Notes: generated by a model not told the origin, from the sequence alone. A stretch of DNA of 46,025 nt from an uncultured Blautia sp. (GCA_900539525.1 UQCM01000017.1:1-46025), one strand, 5' to 3'; numbered from the stretch's first letter, positions 24,278 to 33,638 are shown. Program-made: numbers and translations.

Positions 24278-25351
24278 TTAATTCTCATTCATCTTCGCCA
24301 GCTTTGCCGCCTGGTCCGCTGCGATCAGTGCATCGATGATCTCCTGGATATCTCCGTCCATGATCTTATCCAGCTTATACAGGGTCAGGTTGATCCGGTG
24401 GTCGGTCACACGACCCTGCGGGAAGTTGTAGGTACGGATCTTCTCGGAGCGGTCACCGGTTCCGATCTGGCTGCGCCTTGCCTCAGCTTCAGCGTCATGC
24501 TGCTTCTGACATTCCATATCATACAGCTTCGCACGCAGCAGGGCGAATGCCTTCTCTTTGTTCTGGAGCTGGGACTTCTCGGTCTGACTGTAGATCACGA
24601 TACCTGTCGGATAATGAGTCAGACGAACAGCAGAGTCCGTGGTGTTGACACACTGACCACCGTTTCCAGACGCACGCATGACATCGATGCGGATATCCTT
24701 CTCATCCACCTGGATATCGACCTCTTCTGCCTCCGGCATCACGGCAACGGTAATGGTGGATGTATGGATACGTCCGCCGGACTCCGTCTCCGGCACGCGC
24801 TGTACCCGGTGTACGCCGGACTCATATTTCATCACGGAATAAGCACCCTGACCATTAATCATGAAGGTCACACTCTTCATACCGCCGATACCGATCTCTT
24901 CGCATTCCATCAGCTCCACTCTCCAGCGGCGGCCTTCTGCATAATGTACATACATACGGTAGATCTCAGCGGCAAAAAGCGCTGCCTCATCACCGCCTGC
25001 TCCCGCACGGATCTCCACGATAACATTCTTGTCATCATTCGGGTCCTTCGGCAGCAGAAGGATCTTGATCTGCCCCTCCAGTTCTTCCACTCTCGCCTTG
25101 GAATCATTCAGTTCCTCCTTCGCGAGCTCACGCATCTCTTCATCAGATTCCTCCTCCAGCATAGCCAGAGAATCTTCGATATTCTGTTTGCACTGCTTAT
25201 ATTCTTTATATGCTTCCACGATCGGAGTCAGACTGCTCTGCTCCTTCATAAGCCTGCGGAAGCGATCCGGATTGTTTGCGACATCCGGTTCACTTAATTC
25301 GCTCATGATCTCCTCATAGCGGATCAACAGATCTTCTAATTTATCAAACAT
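24278..25351 (-). CDS. prfA: Peptide chain release factor 1
   Basis: Ends translation at UAA and UAG. It is 357 residues, full length. The codon-recognition tripeptide is PET (187-189, in VPETESGGR), the GGQ catalytic motif is at 231-233 (SGNGGQCVNTTDSAVRLTH), and the glutamine is the likely target of PrmC methylation. The start has a ribosome site AGGAGGAAGAG inside the end of prmC; the genes overlap by 16 nt. Last gene of the rpmE-DUF1385-prmC-prfA run. Confidence 0.97.
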   Translation of the reverse strand: MFDKLEDLLIRYEEIMSELSEPDVANNPDRFRRLMKEQSSLTPIVEAYKEYKQCKQNIEDSLAMLEEESDEEMRELAKEELNDSKARVEELEGQIKILLLPKDPNDDKNVIVEIRAGAGGDEAALFAAEIYRMYVHYAEGRRWRVELMECEEIGIGGMKSVTFMINGQGAYSVMKYESGVHRVQRVPETESGGRIHTSTITVAVMPEAEEVDIQVDEKDIRIDVMRASGNGGQCVNTTDSAVRLTHYPTGIVIYSQTEKSQLQNKEKAFALLRAKLYDMECQKQHDAEAEARRSQIGTGDRSEKIRTYNFPQGRVTDHRINLTLYKLDKIMDGDIQEIIDALIAADQAAKLAKMNEN

Positions 25352-26238
25352 CTCTCTTCCTCCTGATATCCTGTGACTGTTTTCTCTATCTCCATCTTTC
25401 TTCCCTTCACGACACGTTCCAGCCCGGCGAGATCCTTCACAATCGAAATCTCCGAAAGCCCTGCCCTTTCCATCAGCTCCGACACATCCTTACCCTGATC
25501 ACTGCCGATCTCGACCATCAGCCAGCCGCCCGGTTTCAGATACTTCAGGCCCTCCTGCAGGATTCTCCTGTAAAAATACAGTCCGTCCTCTCTGCCATCC
25601 AGAGCCATCATCGGGTCATAGATCCGCACCTCTTCCATCAGCCCCTGAATGTCTGCCGTCGGGATATACGGCGGATTCGATACGATCAGGTCAAAGCTTC
25701 CCTCCACCGGTTCAAACAGATCTCCCTGCCGAAAATCAATCGTCACACCCTGACGCCGTGCATTTTCTTCTGCAATCTTAAGTGCCTCTGCAGACAGGTC
25801 GGATGCCATTCCTGTGAGTCCCGGCATCAGCTTTAACAGGCTGATGATGATACATCCCGATCCGGTACAAAGATCCAGTACCCTCATGCCGGCTTTCGCT
25901 TTCTTCATGGCTTCCTCCACAAGAATCTCCGTATCCTGTCTCGGGATCAGAACCTTGTCATTTACGATGAAAGGAATTCCCATAAACTCCTGCTCACCGG
26001 TGATATGCTGAAGCGGCATATGGGTTCCTCTTTTTTTTATCAGTTCTTCATATTCCTGCCATACCTTCTCCGGAAGCTCCTCCTGCCGGTTCAGCAGAAA
26101 CCACGCCCGGTTTACGTGTGCCCCGACGGCCTGCTTCAGCAGATACTCCAGAAGATACCAGGCATCTATAGAGGCATCCGGGATCCCGCACTCTGTCAGA
26201 TAACCCTCTCCTTTTTTCAGTATCTCTCCCGGCGTCAT
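25336..26238 (-). CDS. prmC: Release factor glutamine methyltransferase
   Basis: Methylates the GGQ glutamine of release factors. The N-terminal helical domain (1-90) has QHITGEQEFMG before the catalytic domain. The SAM motif is VLDLCTGSGCI (120-130), and the NPPY motif is at 188-191 (VSNPPYIPTAD). The 300-residue length is usual. The start overlaps the DUF1385 stop as ATGA and prfA follows with overlap, the standard partner arrangement. Confidence 0.95.
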   Translation of the reverse strand: MTPGEILKKGEGYLTECGIPDASIDAWYLLEYLLKQAVGAHVNRAWFLLNRQEELPEKVWQEYEELIKKRGTHMPLQHITGEQEFMGIPFIVNDKVLIPRQDTEILVEEAMKKAKAGMRVLDLCTGSGCIIISLLKLMPGLTGMASDLSAEALKIAEENARRQGVTIDFRQGDLFEPVEGSFDLIVSNPPYIPTADIQGLMEEVRIYDPMMALDGREDGLYFYRRILQEGLKYLKPGGWLMVEIGSDQGKDVSELMERAGLSEISIVKDLAGLERVVKGRKMEIEKTVTGYQEEERCLIN

Positions 26239-27185
26239 ACATGGCTCCCTTTCTCTTTTCCACTATGTTTCCCGAAATTCTCTGCCAGATACACTTTCCA
26301 GTCAAACACTGCCTCAACTGAAGCGATCGCCACCTCTGCCATCGTTTCATCCGGCTCTTTCGTCGTCAGGTTCTGCATCCACAGCCCGGGTCTGCTTAAG
26401 ATTTCTACGATCCGGTTCTCACTGCGCCCCGCCAGGCGGATAAACTCATAGGAGATTCCCGCGATCACAGGAACCAGCAGAATACGGATCACTACACGCC
26501 ACACCGGAGATTCCACCCGGATGAAGAGAAACAGCACAATACTGATCAGCATAACGATCAGCAGAAAGCTGGTTCCACAGCGTTTGTGCTGCTTTGAGCT
26601 TTTCATCACATTCTCCACATTCAATTCCAGTCCATGCTCGATACAGTTGATGCACTTATGCTCCGCACCGTGATATTGAAATACCCTCTGGATATCCTCC
26701 ATTCTGGAAATCAGCAGGATATAGCCCATAAACAGGGCGAGACGTACTGCACCCTCCAGCAGACCGATCACAGTTGCTGAATCTGTAAATCTCCGAAAGA
26801 GCGTAGAAATAAAATATGGCAGCACCATGAACAGCCCCACAGCCAGGATAATGGAAAATGCCACTGTAACTCCCATCAGAAGTGAGTCCTTCTTCTCCTG
26901 TTTTTCCTTATCGACTTCCTTTTTTTCTGTTTCATCCTCTTCCATAAAAAAGCTGGCAGAATAAGTCAGTGTCTTCATGCCCAGTACCAGGGAGTCTATA
27001 AAATTAAATACACCGCGGATGATCGGCAGTGATAATAGTTCTCGGTTCTTTATAAAACTGATATGATCTTCTGTCTTAACGACGATTTCTCCATTTTCTT
27101 TGCGGACAGCAACGGCATAGCGGTCACCATTTTTCATCATGACCCCTTCCATCACTGCCTGTCCGCCAATATTGGATGACTTCAT
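26235..27185 (-). CDS. DUF1385 membrane protein (YqhQ-like)
   Basis: A membrane protein of unknown function, conserved in Firmicutes next to prmC/prfA. It starts MKSSNIGGQAVMEGVMMKNGDRYAVAVR, the family hallmark, and has several TM helices (about 105-135, 140-175, 215-255) and the conserved central motif FQYHGAEHKCINCIEHG with Cys and His that could bind a metal. It is 316 residues from the chosen start, which has AAAGGAACG upstream; the 11-codon longer frame lacks support. No function is assigned. Confidence 0.9.
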   Translation of the reverse strand: MKSSNIGGQAVMEGVMMKNGDRYAVAVRKENGEIVVKTEDHISFIKNRELLSLPIIRGVFNFIDSLVLGMKTLTYSASFFMEEDETEKKEVDKEKQEKKDSLLMGVTVAFSIILAVGLFMVLPYFISTLFRRFTDSATVIGLLEGAVRLALFMGYILLISRMEDIQRVFQYHGAEHKCINCIEHGLELNVENVMKSSKQHKRCGTSFLLIVMLISIVLFLFIRVESPVWRVVIRILLVPVIAGISYEFIRLAGRSENRIVEILSRPGLWMQNLTTKEPDETMAEVAIASVEAVFDWKVYLAENFGKHSGKEKGSHV

Positions 27186-27342
27186 ATGCACCGTTCCTTT
27201 CCGGTTTTTACTCAACACCAGCCCTTTGCAAGCAAGCTTGCACGGTCTGCTTTTTTATTCCTCTACTGTATTGATTCAGAACAGCAGAGCTCAGACACGT
27301 CCGCTCTGCGGACTATCCGCTGCTACGCAGCTCCTGTACATA

Positions 27343-27376
27343 GTAAAACGGGTTGAGATTTTCCAACCTCAACCCT
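27343..27376 (-). terminator. Terminator after rpmE
   Basis: Minus strand GGGTTGAG / CTCAACCC stem with a 10-nt loop, followed by GTTTTAC. It is only about 12 nt after the rpmE stop and would separate it from the DUF1385 gene, perhaps with read-through. Confidence 0.75.
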
Positions 27377-27387
27377 ATCTTTACATC

Positions 27388-27594
27388 TTATTTGCTTGTA
27401 ATACCATACTTCTTATTGAACTTATCAATACGTCCACGGGCTGCAGTAGCTTTCTGCTGTCCTGTGTAGAAAGAATGACATTTTGAACAAATTTCTACAT
27501 GGATATCTTTCTTTGTGGATCCTGTTACAAATGTGTTTCCACAGTTACAGGTAACGGTTGCCTGATGATAATTTGGATGGATTCCTTCTTTCAT
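27388..27594 (-). CDS. rpmE: 50S ribosomal protein L31 (zinc-binding type)
   Basis: A 68-residue ribosomal protein. MKEGIHPNYHQATVTCNCGN with C16, C18, C36 and C39 is the zinc-binding C+ form; zinc-independent L31B is used under zinc limitation in other species. GAGGTGAAAATC supports the ATG. An in-frame 36-codon extension upstream is not part of the family. Confidence 0.96.
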   Translation of the reverse strand: MKEGIHPNYHQATVTCNCGNTFVTGSTKKDIHVEICSKCHSFYTGQQKATAARGRIDKFNKKYGITSK

Positions 27595-27799
27595 GATTTT
27601 CACCTCGTAATTTATATTTGTGAACTGCTTATCCGTATTTTCCTCCGAAAGACCCATTTCCTCCGGCATACGGATCCATTCCCGGTCAATGCTGCTCCTC
27701 ATGTTTCCACAGCAAGCTTCCCCGGACTATCCCTGTAAGTCCCTACAGTTCTGTCTTTTGCGGTACATTCATCAACCATGTCCCACAAACAGCTATTGC

Positions 27800-27828
27800 A
27801 TTATAGCATAATAGCCTGAAAAATGCAA
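27800..27828 (-). promoter_or_regulatory. Predicted rpmE promoter
   Basis: Minus strand TTGCAT (27823-27828), 17-bp spacer, TATAAT (27800-27805), leaving a leader of about 200 nt before rpmE. No L31-type leader structure was recognised. Confidence 0.7.
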
Positions 27829-27835
27829 TCACTTT

Positions 27836-29095
27836 TTACTCATGCCTCAGTGCATCGATCGGATTCAGGTTGGCTGCCTTGATCGATGGCAGAAGTCCGA
27901 ATACGATTCCGATCAGCATGGAGAAAAGCACAGATATAATAATTGCCGGAATACTGATCGCCACCGGTATATCTGCCATTTTTGAAATGACCTGTGCCAG
28001 AATGATTCCTGCCACCACTCCAATGACACCGCCCATGCTGGTCAGCACAGCTGCTTCCGTCAGAAACTGTCCCAGAATACGCTTTTTCTTCGCTCCGATC
28101 GCCTTCTTCAGTCCGATCTCACTGGTTCGCTCGGTGACAGATACCAGCATGATGTTCATGACACCGATACCGCCTACCAGGAGCGAGATGCTGGCGATCC
28201 AGATCAGCTGGATGTTTGTCGCTTCACTGAGCGCCTGCTTATCCTGTGCCTGTTCGAGAACGTCTTTGGATTTGTATTTAATATCTGTATTTGACACATT
28301 TAAACTCTGATTCAGGATGTCTGCCGTCTTCTTTCCGGCCTTCGTCATATCATCAGTGGAAGCAGCCTTTACGACCACGTTCTGCGGCTCATCGTATTTA
28401 TAGACGATTCCCCAGGCGGATGACGGGATATACACGATACCACTGGATTCATTTCCCAGATACATCTCGTAATCCTCCATGCTGTTGATGACGGGCTCAA
28501 ACTCCTGCTTTTTCTGTGCTACACCAATGACTGTAAATGGCTCGCCACCGATCTCTATCGTTTTCCCAAGAGCGCTTTCCTCCTGAAACAGACTGCTGGC
28601 AGACGTCTGATCCAGGATCGCCACCTTGTGAAATTTTGTAAAATCCTCCTCCAGGAACTGCCTCCCTGTCCGGACGATATAGCCGCAGGTGGAAAAATAA
28701 TGATTATCCACACCCAGCACATTTGCGCCCTGCAGGTTCTTATCACGATAATAAATGCCCTCCGCATAAGAGCGGTTGTTATATAATGCGACACTTTCCA
28801 CTTCATCCAGATCCTGGATCTGCTGACGCACCTCTTCGCTGATCACCGGTACACCCTTCGGCGCCGGATTGTAATCTGCGATCTCATAGGGCCAGTCTCC
28901 CTGGTAAAGCTTCACCTCAACCGTATTATTTCCGGCACCCAGCAGATTTTCCTTGATCTGCTCATTTGTACCCTGAATCGTAGAAACAATGGAAATAATG
29001 GAAGCGATACCTATGATGATGCCCAGCATAGTCAGAAAGGAACGCATTTTGTGTGACCACACTCCCTGCAGTGATAACCGTATATTTTCTAACAT
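27836..29095 (-). CDS. MacB-like ABC transporter permease
   Basis: A 419-residue permease with the MacB/FtsX layout: TM1 at about 18-42 (SFLTMLGIIIGIASIISIVS), a large extracellular domain (about 50-290), and three C-terminal TM helices with the conserved MLVSVTERTSEIGLKKAIGAKK. It lacks its own ATPase domain, which is supplied by the gene at 30946. It likely acts by mechanotransmission or export of peptides or drugs with the two adaptors. It starts 12 nt after the second adaptor's stop. Confidence 0.92.
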   Translation of the reverse strand: MLENIRLSLQGVWSHKMRSFLTMLGIIIGIASIISIVSTIQGTNEQIKENLLGAGNNTVEVKLYQGDWPYEIADYNPAPKGVPVISEEVRQQIQDLDEVESVALYNNRSYAEGIYYRDKNLQGANVLGVDNHYFSTCGYIVRTGRQFLEEDFTKFHKVAILDQTSASSLFQEESALGKTIEIGGEPFTVIGVAQKKQEFEPVINSMEDYEMYLGNESSGIVYIPSSAWGIVYKYDEPQNVVVKAASTDDMTKAGKKTADILNQSLNVSNTDIKYKSKDVLEQAQDKQALSEATNIQLIWIASISLLVGGIGVMNIMLVSVTERTSEIGLKKAIGAKKKRILGQFLTEAAVLTSMGGVIGVVAGIILAQVISKMADIPVAISIPAIIISVLFSMLIGIVFGLLPSIKAANLNPIDALRHE

Positions 29096-29107
29096 TTTTC
29101 TGCCCTC

Positions 29108-30949
29108 CTAGTACATACCAAATGAGTCATCGCTTTCTTTTACCTTCGCACCCTCTACAACATTCTTTCCGTATGGAAAGGCGATCCGGTCTTCCAGGCT
29201 CAGTCCTCCTTTTACCTCCACTGCTGTGGAGTAAACGGTCGCTCCGGTCTTAATGTACTGCTTCACCAGTCGGTCGTTTTCATCGGCCTTATAAACATAG
29301 CTCTGCCCGTTCTCCGAACGGATATATGCTTTATACAGATAGATGGCAGAACTGTTCGTACTGCCGCTGTCTTCGATCGACAGCTCCACGGACTCATTAT
29401 TGCTGAGCCCTTCGGAATCTTCGATATACGCCATAAACGGATACTGAGAAGCATTGGCCTGTCCACCATACCAGTAAGACTCAGAAGTATCCGGATATTC
29501 TGAAATCTCCGAGATCTCTGCAGTAAAGGACATGCCGCTTTCATAGGACATTCCCGTCATTACCGTACCTACCTCAACATCGCCCAGTTTCAGCTCACTG
29601 ATGGAGCCTTTCACATACATACCCTCGTTGCTGGTGACTGTCAGGAAGGGCTCCCCATCCATCTCACCCACTGCGGGATCGCCTACGGATTTCACGACAC
29701 CATTAATCGTCGCTGTCACAGTGGCTTCATCTAATTTTCTTTTCGCCTGCTTTACACTGATCTCTGCCTCACGGTAATCCAGACGAAGATCTTCTATCTC
29801 GTCCTCTTTTTCCTTGATCGCCTCCTTCAGTTCGGTAACCGTATATACATCCTCACCAAAATCAAAACCGCCGTCATCCCAGATATCGTCATCCATATCA
29901 TCCGAAGGCTCATCTACTTCCGGTACGTTCTTCGTAACACCATCGCTTGCATAAGTCCAGGTAATGTCCGGTGCATAAGCCTTATCGGATTTTACCGTTC
30001 CATTGATACTGATCGACTTCACAAAACCTCCGCTGACAGAATCTCCTTCACGGATCTCCAGGATCGCATAGCTTCCTTTTCCGTCTCCCCGCATTCCTCC
30101 GTTTTTCTTAGAGGTTCCCGCTTCATTGTATCCAAGCATCTTATTCATGAAGGAAGCGTAGATTGTTGTTCCATCCTTACAGAAGAATATATAAGGATCA
30201 TCCTTTGTTCCGGACCCTTTATACGGTTTGGAGTCACTGTTCAGCTTTGTATACGCTTTCACCTTACTGAGTGGCGACTTTTCTGTCTCCTCCTGTTTCC
30301 CGCTGTCCGGATCCAGAACCTCTTTCCCCAGAGTTTCCGGTGTCTCTGCTTCCGGTGGCTGCGTCTCAGGTGTCTGACCATCCGGCCGGGCTGTCTGTGT
30401 ATCCGGTGTCTGACCGGCCAGCTGTTCTGCCTGTGCTTCCGGCTGTCCTCCTGCTGCATCCGGCATCTGCTCACCTGATGTTGTCATCACTGCTGCCGTT
30501 CTAACAAGAACCGCATTCGCTCCGCCTGCATCGCCGTACATACTGTCCGGAATCGGAGTGATCTTCTTTAGTTTTTCCAGATCCTGTTTCGCAGACTTAA
30601 TCTGAAGCTTAATCGACTGTTTTGCCAGCTTTTCAGATTCCAGATCCAGCTCCAGCAGGGTCTTATCATAGGATAAAAGCTTATCTCCAACCTTTACCTG
30701 ATCACCTTCTTTTACATAGAGCTTGTCTACGATCTCATTGTCTGACAGATGTACCTCCTGGGTGGCATTTGATGTAATGATGCCCGAGGTCGGAATACTC
30801 TCTCCCCACCAGCCGGTATTCAGTCTGGACACGGAAGTAACCTCCACAGGAGCCGCATTGCTTTTAACCAGTCGAAAGATTCCATAACCCCCACCTGCCA
30901 CAAGGACAGCAGCACCGACACTGATTGCTATGATTGTTTTCTTTTTCAC
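29108..30949 (-). CDS. MacA-like efflux adaptor with a large insertion in the coiled coil
   Basis: A 613-residue membrane-anchored adaptor: TM about 5-25, a lipoyl half-motif (EGDQVKVGDKLLSYDKTLLELDLE, about 81-104), a first helix (to about 125), then an insertion of about 230 residues holding a Gln/Thr/Pro-rich stretch (about 150-210) and a globular part (about 230-330), an acidic linker, the second helix (about 375-405), the second lipoyl half and beta domains. The usual length is ~400, so the insertion is notable. It starts with ATGA overlap on the ATPase. It probably links the permease to the wall or substrate. Confidence 0.85.
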   Translation of the reverse strand: MKKKTIIAISVGAAVLVAGGGYGIFRLVKSNAAPVEVTSVSRLNTGWWGESIPTSGIITSNATQEVHLSDNEIVDKLYVKEGDQVKVGDKLLSYDKTLLELDLESEKLAKQSIKLQIKSAKQDLEKLKKITPIPDSMYGDAGGANAVLVRTAAVMTTSGEQMPDAAGGQPEAQAEQLAGQTPDTQTARPDGQTPETQPPEAETPETLGKEVLDPDSGKQEETEKSPLSKVKAYTKLNSDSKPYKGSGTKDDPYIFFCKDGTTIYASFMNKMLGYNEAGTSKKNGGMRGDGKGSYAILEIREGDSVSGGFVKSISINGTVKSDKAYAPDITWTYASDGVTKNVPEVDEPSDDMDDDIWDDGGFDFGEDVYTVTELKEAIKEKEDEIEDLRLDYREAEISVKQAKRKLDEATVTATINGVVKSVGDPAVGEMDGEPFLTVTSNEGMYVKGSISELKLGDVEVGTVMTGMSYESGMSFTAEISEISEYPDTSESYWYGGQANASQYPFMAYIEDSEGLSNNESVELSIEDSGSTNSSAIYLYKAYIRSENGQSYVYKADENDRLVKQYIKTGATVYSTAVEVKGGLSLEDRIAFPYGKNVVEGAKVKESDDSFGMY

Positions 30950-31635
30950 AGAGTCACCTCCTCCTTTGTCCGTTCGGAAATTTCTCCATCGAAAATATCT
31001 ACGACTCTTCTTGCATGGCGTGCGATTTCACGGCCATGTGTAATCATGATGATCGTCACACCTTCCGCATTCAGCTTTTCAAACAGCTCCATCACCTGTT
31101 TTCCCGATTTGGAATCCAGGGCACCTGTGGGCTCATCCGCCAGAAGGATCTTCGGTCTGTTCACCATCGCTCTCGCAATGGCTACACGCTGTTTCTGTCC
31201 GCCGGAAAGCTGGTTTGGCACAAAGCTCACACGATCAGAGAGACCTACCCTGTCAAGGGCTTCTGCTGCTCTCTGATTTCTCTCCTTTTTAGAAACTCCT
31301 GCATACACCAGAGGCAAAGCCACATTCTCCAGGGCCGTCTGTCTGGGCAGAAGCTGAAAGGTCTGAAAGACGAAGCCAAGCTTATTCAGCCTCACATCAG
31401 CCAGATCATTATCTTTCTGATGAAGGATATTTACGCCGTCCAGACTATACTCCCCTTTGGTGGGTTTATCCAGGCATCCGATAATATTCATCAGTGTGGA
31501 CTTTCCGGAGCCGGAAGGCCCCATAATCGCCACATATTCACCTTCTTCAACATGAAGGGTTACATCCTTTAATACCGGAACCACCATACTCCCCTGCATA
31601 TAATCCTTATAAATATGGTCCAATTCTAGTATCAC
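30946..31635 (-). CDS. MacB-like ABC transporter ATP-binding protein
   Basis: A 229-residue ATPase of the LolD/MacB family: Walker A GPSGSGKST (39-47), Q91, signature LSGGQ (143-147), Walker B ILLADEPTGALDS (163-175), H-loop ITHGRE. It overlaps both neighbours by ATGA junctions, so all four genes form one translationally coupled unit. Confidence 0.95.
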   Translation of the reverse strand: MILELDHIYKDYMQGSMVVPVLKDVTLHVEEGEYVAIMGPSGSGKSTLMNIIGCLDKPTKGEYSLDGVNILHQKDNDLADVRLNKLGFVFQTFQLLPRQTALENVALPLVYAGVSKKERNQRAAEALDRVGLSDRVSFVPNQLSGGQKQRVAIARAMVNRPKILLADEPTGALDSKSGKQVMELFEKLNAEGVTIIMITHGREIARHARRVVDIFDGEISERTKEEVTL

Positions 31636-33095
31636 TCTGTCTCCTCCATTTCCTCATCTCCGATTCCGGCATCGTCCATTTCACCTGCCAGGGAACCCAT
31701 GTCACTTTCGAATCCCTCATCACCGAAGTCTTCGTCCTCATATTCCTCATCCATGAATTCACCATCATCCATGAATTCGCCTTCATCCATGAATTCGCCT
31801 TCATCCATCATTCCATCCATACCTTCCATGGAGTTATCATCAAAAGATGGAATAGCATCTCCACCCATATCTCCCATGCCGTTCATATCCATATCCATGG
31901 TCTGGTCCACATTCTTAACAGCAGCATCACCTTCCTTGATCATGCCGTCCGGAAATGCAATGTAATCCTCTTCATTCAATCCATCAAGAATCTGATAACG
32001 CTGAAGTTCTTCATCCAGTTCGCCCAGTGTTACTTTCCTCTTTTCCATCTTTTCCTTAGCGTTTGACGCCCATACGTAAGGATCACCGTCATCCTGAACG
32101 ATATAATAGCTGTCCAGCCAGATTCCCTCAGCCTGTTCCTCCTGCCCATAATCCATCTCGATATAGACATGCTGTCCCAGCATCAGGCCGTCCGCAGACT
32201 CCAGCTCTACATAGAACGGATAATTACTGGAGCTGTCTGCCGAACTTCCATCTGAGCTCATATACATCATGCCGCTTTCATTTTTTTCCGGGTTATCTGT
32301 ATCTACGGAAGTCAGTGTTCCCTTCCATGTATCGTCATTGACTCTGGAATGGACGATAACCGGCTGTCCTTCTATAATTGAAGACATATTCTGTTCATTT
32401 ACCGTACCCTTGATCCGGAAATTTCCCGTAGCCAGGATCGTCATGAAAGCCTCTGCCTCTCCTGTCATCGAATTCACATTTGATGACTCTGTAGAATTGA
32501 TCGCCTTTACCACACCGTTCATCTCACTTGTAACTGTGGCATTTGCAATACTCTTCTTCAGCTTCTCGATCTCCATCTTCTTGCTCTTCTGCTCATACTC
32601 TTTTCTCTTGATCTCATTCTCTGCCGTATTGATCTGAGTGGTATAGCTGAGCTGTGAATCTGCAGATGCGCTTGCCTTCTCCTTCTTCAGCGATGCAATC
32701 TGCTCTTTCGTCTGCTCGATCTCATTCGCCAGACGATCCAGATCGATCTCCGCCTGTGCCAGATTCTCCTCCATCTCCTCCGTACTGTATGTAAAAAGCT
32801 TATCTCCGGCTTTGACCTCATCGCCTTCCTTTACCAGTACTTCTTCCACCTTCTTATCTGACGGAACCTGGATCGACAATGTCTTCTGCGGCTCAACAAC
32901 CCCTGCAAACCGGTCTGTCAGCCCGTTTCCGCTTCCCAGTCCACAGATATCCGTCACGGAGTCCACATAGACCGTGCTGCCGGATGAGCCACCTGAACCT
33001 TTTCCCTTTCTCACCACCGTAAAAATCACACCTGCTGCAGCCACAACAGCCAGCACCGCACCAATGATAATGATCTGCTTCTTTTTTATCTTCAT
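31632..33095 (-). CDS. MacA-like efflux adaptor with acidic Met/Asp/Glu repeat tail
   Basis: A 487-residue adaptor and first gene of the efflux operon. TM about 8-26; first lipoyl half VKEGDEVKAGDKLFTYSTEE; a coiled-coil hairpin (about 110-190); second lipoyl half GVVKAINSTESSNV; beta-barrel and membrane-proximal domains. The last ~85 residues are almost entirely Met, Asp, Glu, Gly and include MDEGEF repeats coded by an 18-bp tandem repeat (31755-31808). The tail may bind cations or the transporter. The start is set by GGAGGGG before MKIKKKQ; a longer frame of 15 codons overlaps the repeat element. Confidence 0.87.
   Translation of the reverse strand: MKIKKKQIIIIGAVLAVVAAAGVIFTVVRKGKGSGGSSGSTVYVDSVTDICGLGSGNGLTDRFAGVVEPQKTLSIQVPSDKKVEEVLVKEGDEVKAGDKLFTYSTEEMEENLAQAEIDLDRLANEIEQTKEQIASLKKEKASASADSQLSYTTQINTAENEIKRKEYEQKSKKMEIEKLKKSIANATVTSEMNGVVKAINSTESSNVNSMTGEAEAFMTILATGNFRIKGTVNEQNMSSIIEGQPVIVHSRVNDDTWKGTLTSVDTDNPEKNESGMMYMSSDGSSADSSSNYPFYVELESADGLMLGQHVYIEMDYGQEEQAEGIWLDSYYIVQDDGDPYVWASNAKEKMEKRKVTLGELDEELQRYQILDGLNEEDYIAFPDGMIKEGDAAVKNVDQTMDMDMNGMGDMGGDAIPSFDDNSMEGMDGMMDEGEFMDEGEFMDDGEFMDEEYEDEDFGDEGFESDMGSLAGEMDDAGIGDEEMEETE
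31755..31808 (-). repeat. Three 18-bp tandem repeats inside the adaptor tail
   Basis: Three back-to-back units, two identical and one with two changes, each coding MD(E/D)GEF. They keep the reading frame. Confidence 0.85.
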
Positions 33096-33122
33096 ACTGC
33101 CCCTCCATTTCATAGATTTGTA

Positions 33123-33275
33123 GTAACTGTTCAGAGCCATGCTGATTTATAAATATTTGCCTTGGGGAGCCCTCTCACCGGAGGCAAATTTTATAAATCT
33201 ATATGGCGAGAGCCATACATGAGCAAAAGGAAAGCCTCGCAGAGGCGGTTTTGCGAATGGGCTCTGAACAGTTAC
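33123..33275. repeat. Repeat family A, intact 153-bp element
   Basis: Perfect terminal inverted repeats GTAACTGTTCAGAGCC at 33123 and its complement ending 33275. The inside holds the CGCCTC/GAGGC hairpin and the TTTTGCTCATG block found in the partial copies. It starts 27 bp upstream of the adaptor start codon, so it lies in that gene's promoter region. No ORF. Confidence 0.8.
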
Positions 33276-33405
33276 GATTTGTATTACAAAAAACTGTCCT
33301 TACGGATCTTTTCTTTGCATTTAGTATAACATGTACTCTATGCATCTTCCTACTTAAAATTTGCTTAAGATTACTATGCGGAAAAATAAGGGTTTTCTCA
33401 TATGG

Positions 33406-33453
33406 AAAATGGTCGTCCAGTCCACTAACTAGAAATGACTGAACGACCATTTT
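33406..33453. terminator. Terminator of the 48-residue protein gene
   Basis: Stem AAAATGGTCGT / ACGACCATTTT with an inner CAGTC/GACTG pair; T-runs on both strands. Confidence 0.75.
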
Positions 33454-33491
33454 AACTTCTTTATTCGTTTCTCATCCGGATGGTATGATTG

Positions 33492-33638
33492 TTATACCTG
33501 CCGGTTCTTCGCCTCTACCGCCTCCGACCGCACATTATGGGTCTGATTCTGGTTCTCCGGCTTTTGTTTCCGCGTCACGCTGTTAAACTTTTCATTTGCT
33601 TTCTTACGTGCCAGCTCTTCCTGCTTATCTTTGTCCAT
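33492..33638 (-). CDS. Small hydrophilic protein of unknown function
   Basis: A 48-residue, highly charged, Asn/Gln/Lys-rich protein (MDKDKQEELARKKANEKFNS ...) with no hydrophobic core. GAGGTGATTCAG precedes the ATG. Such small hydrophilic proteins can be spore core or stress proteins, but I see no specific family motif. It lies between the long hairpin after glyA and a terminator. Confidence that it is a gene is moderate. Confidence 0.5.
   Translation of the reverse strand: MDKDKQEELARKKANEKFNSVTRKQKPENQNQTHNVRSEAVEAKNRQV

Larger units (their letters stand above)
33096..33491. other. Intergenic region upstream of the efflux operon
   Basis: 396 bp holding the intact family A element (33123-33275) and a terminator (33406-33453). 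The efflux operon promoter must lie within or beyond the element; none was clear by eye. Confidence 0.5.
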
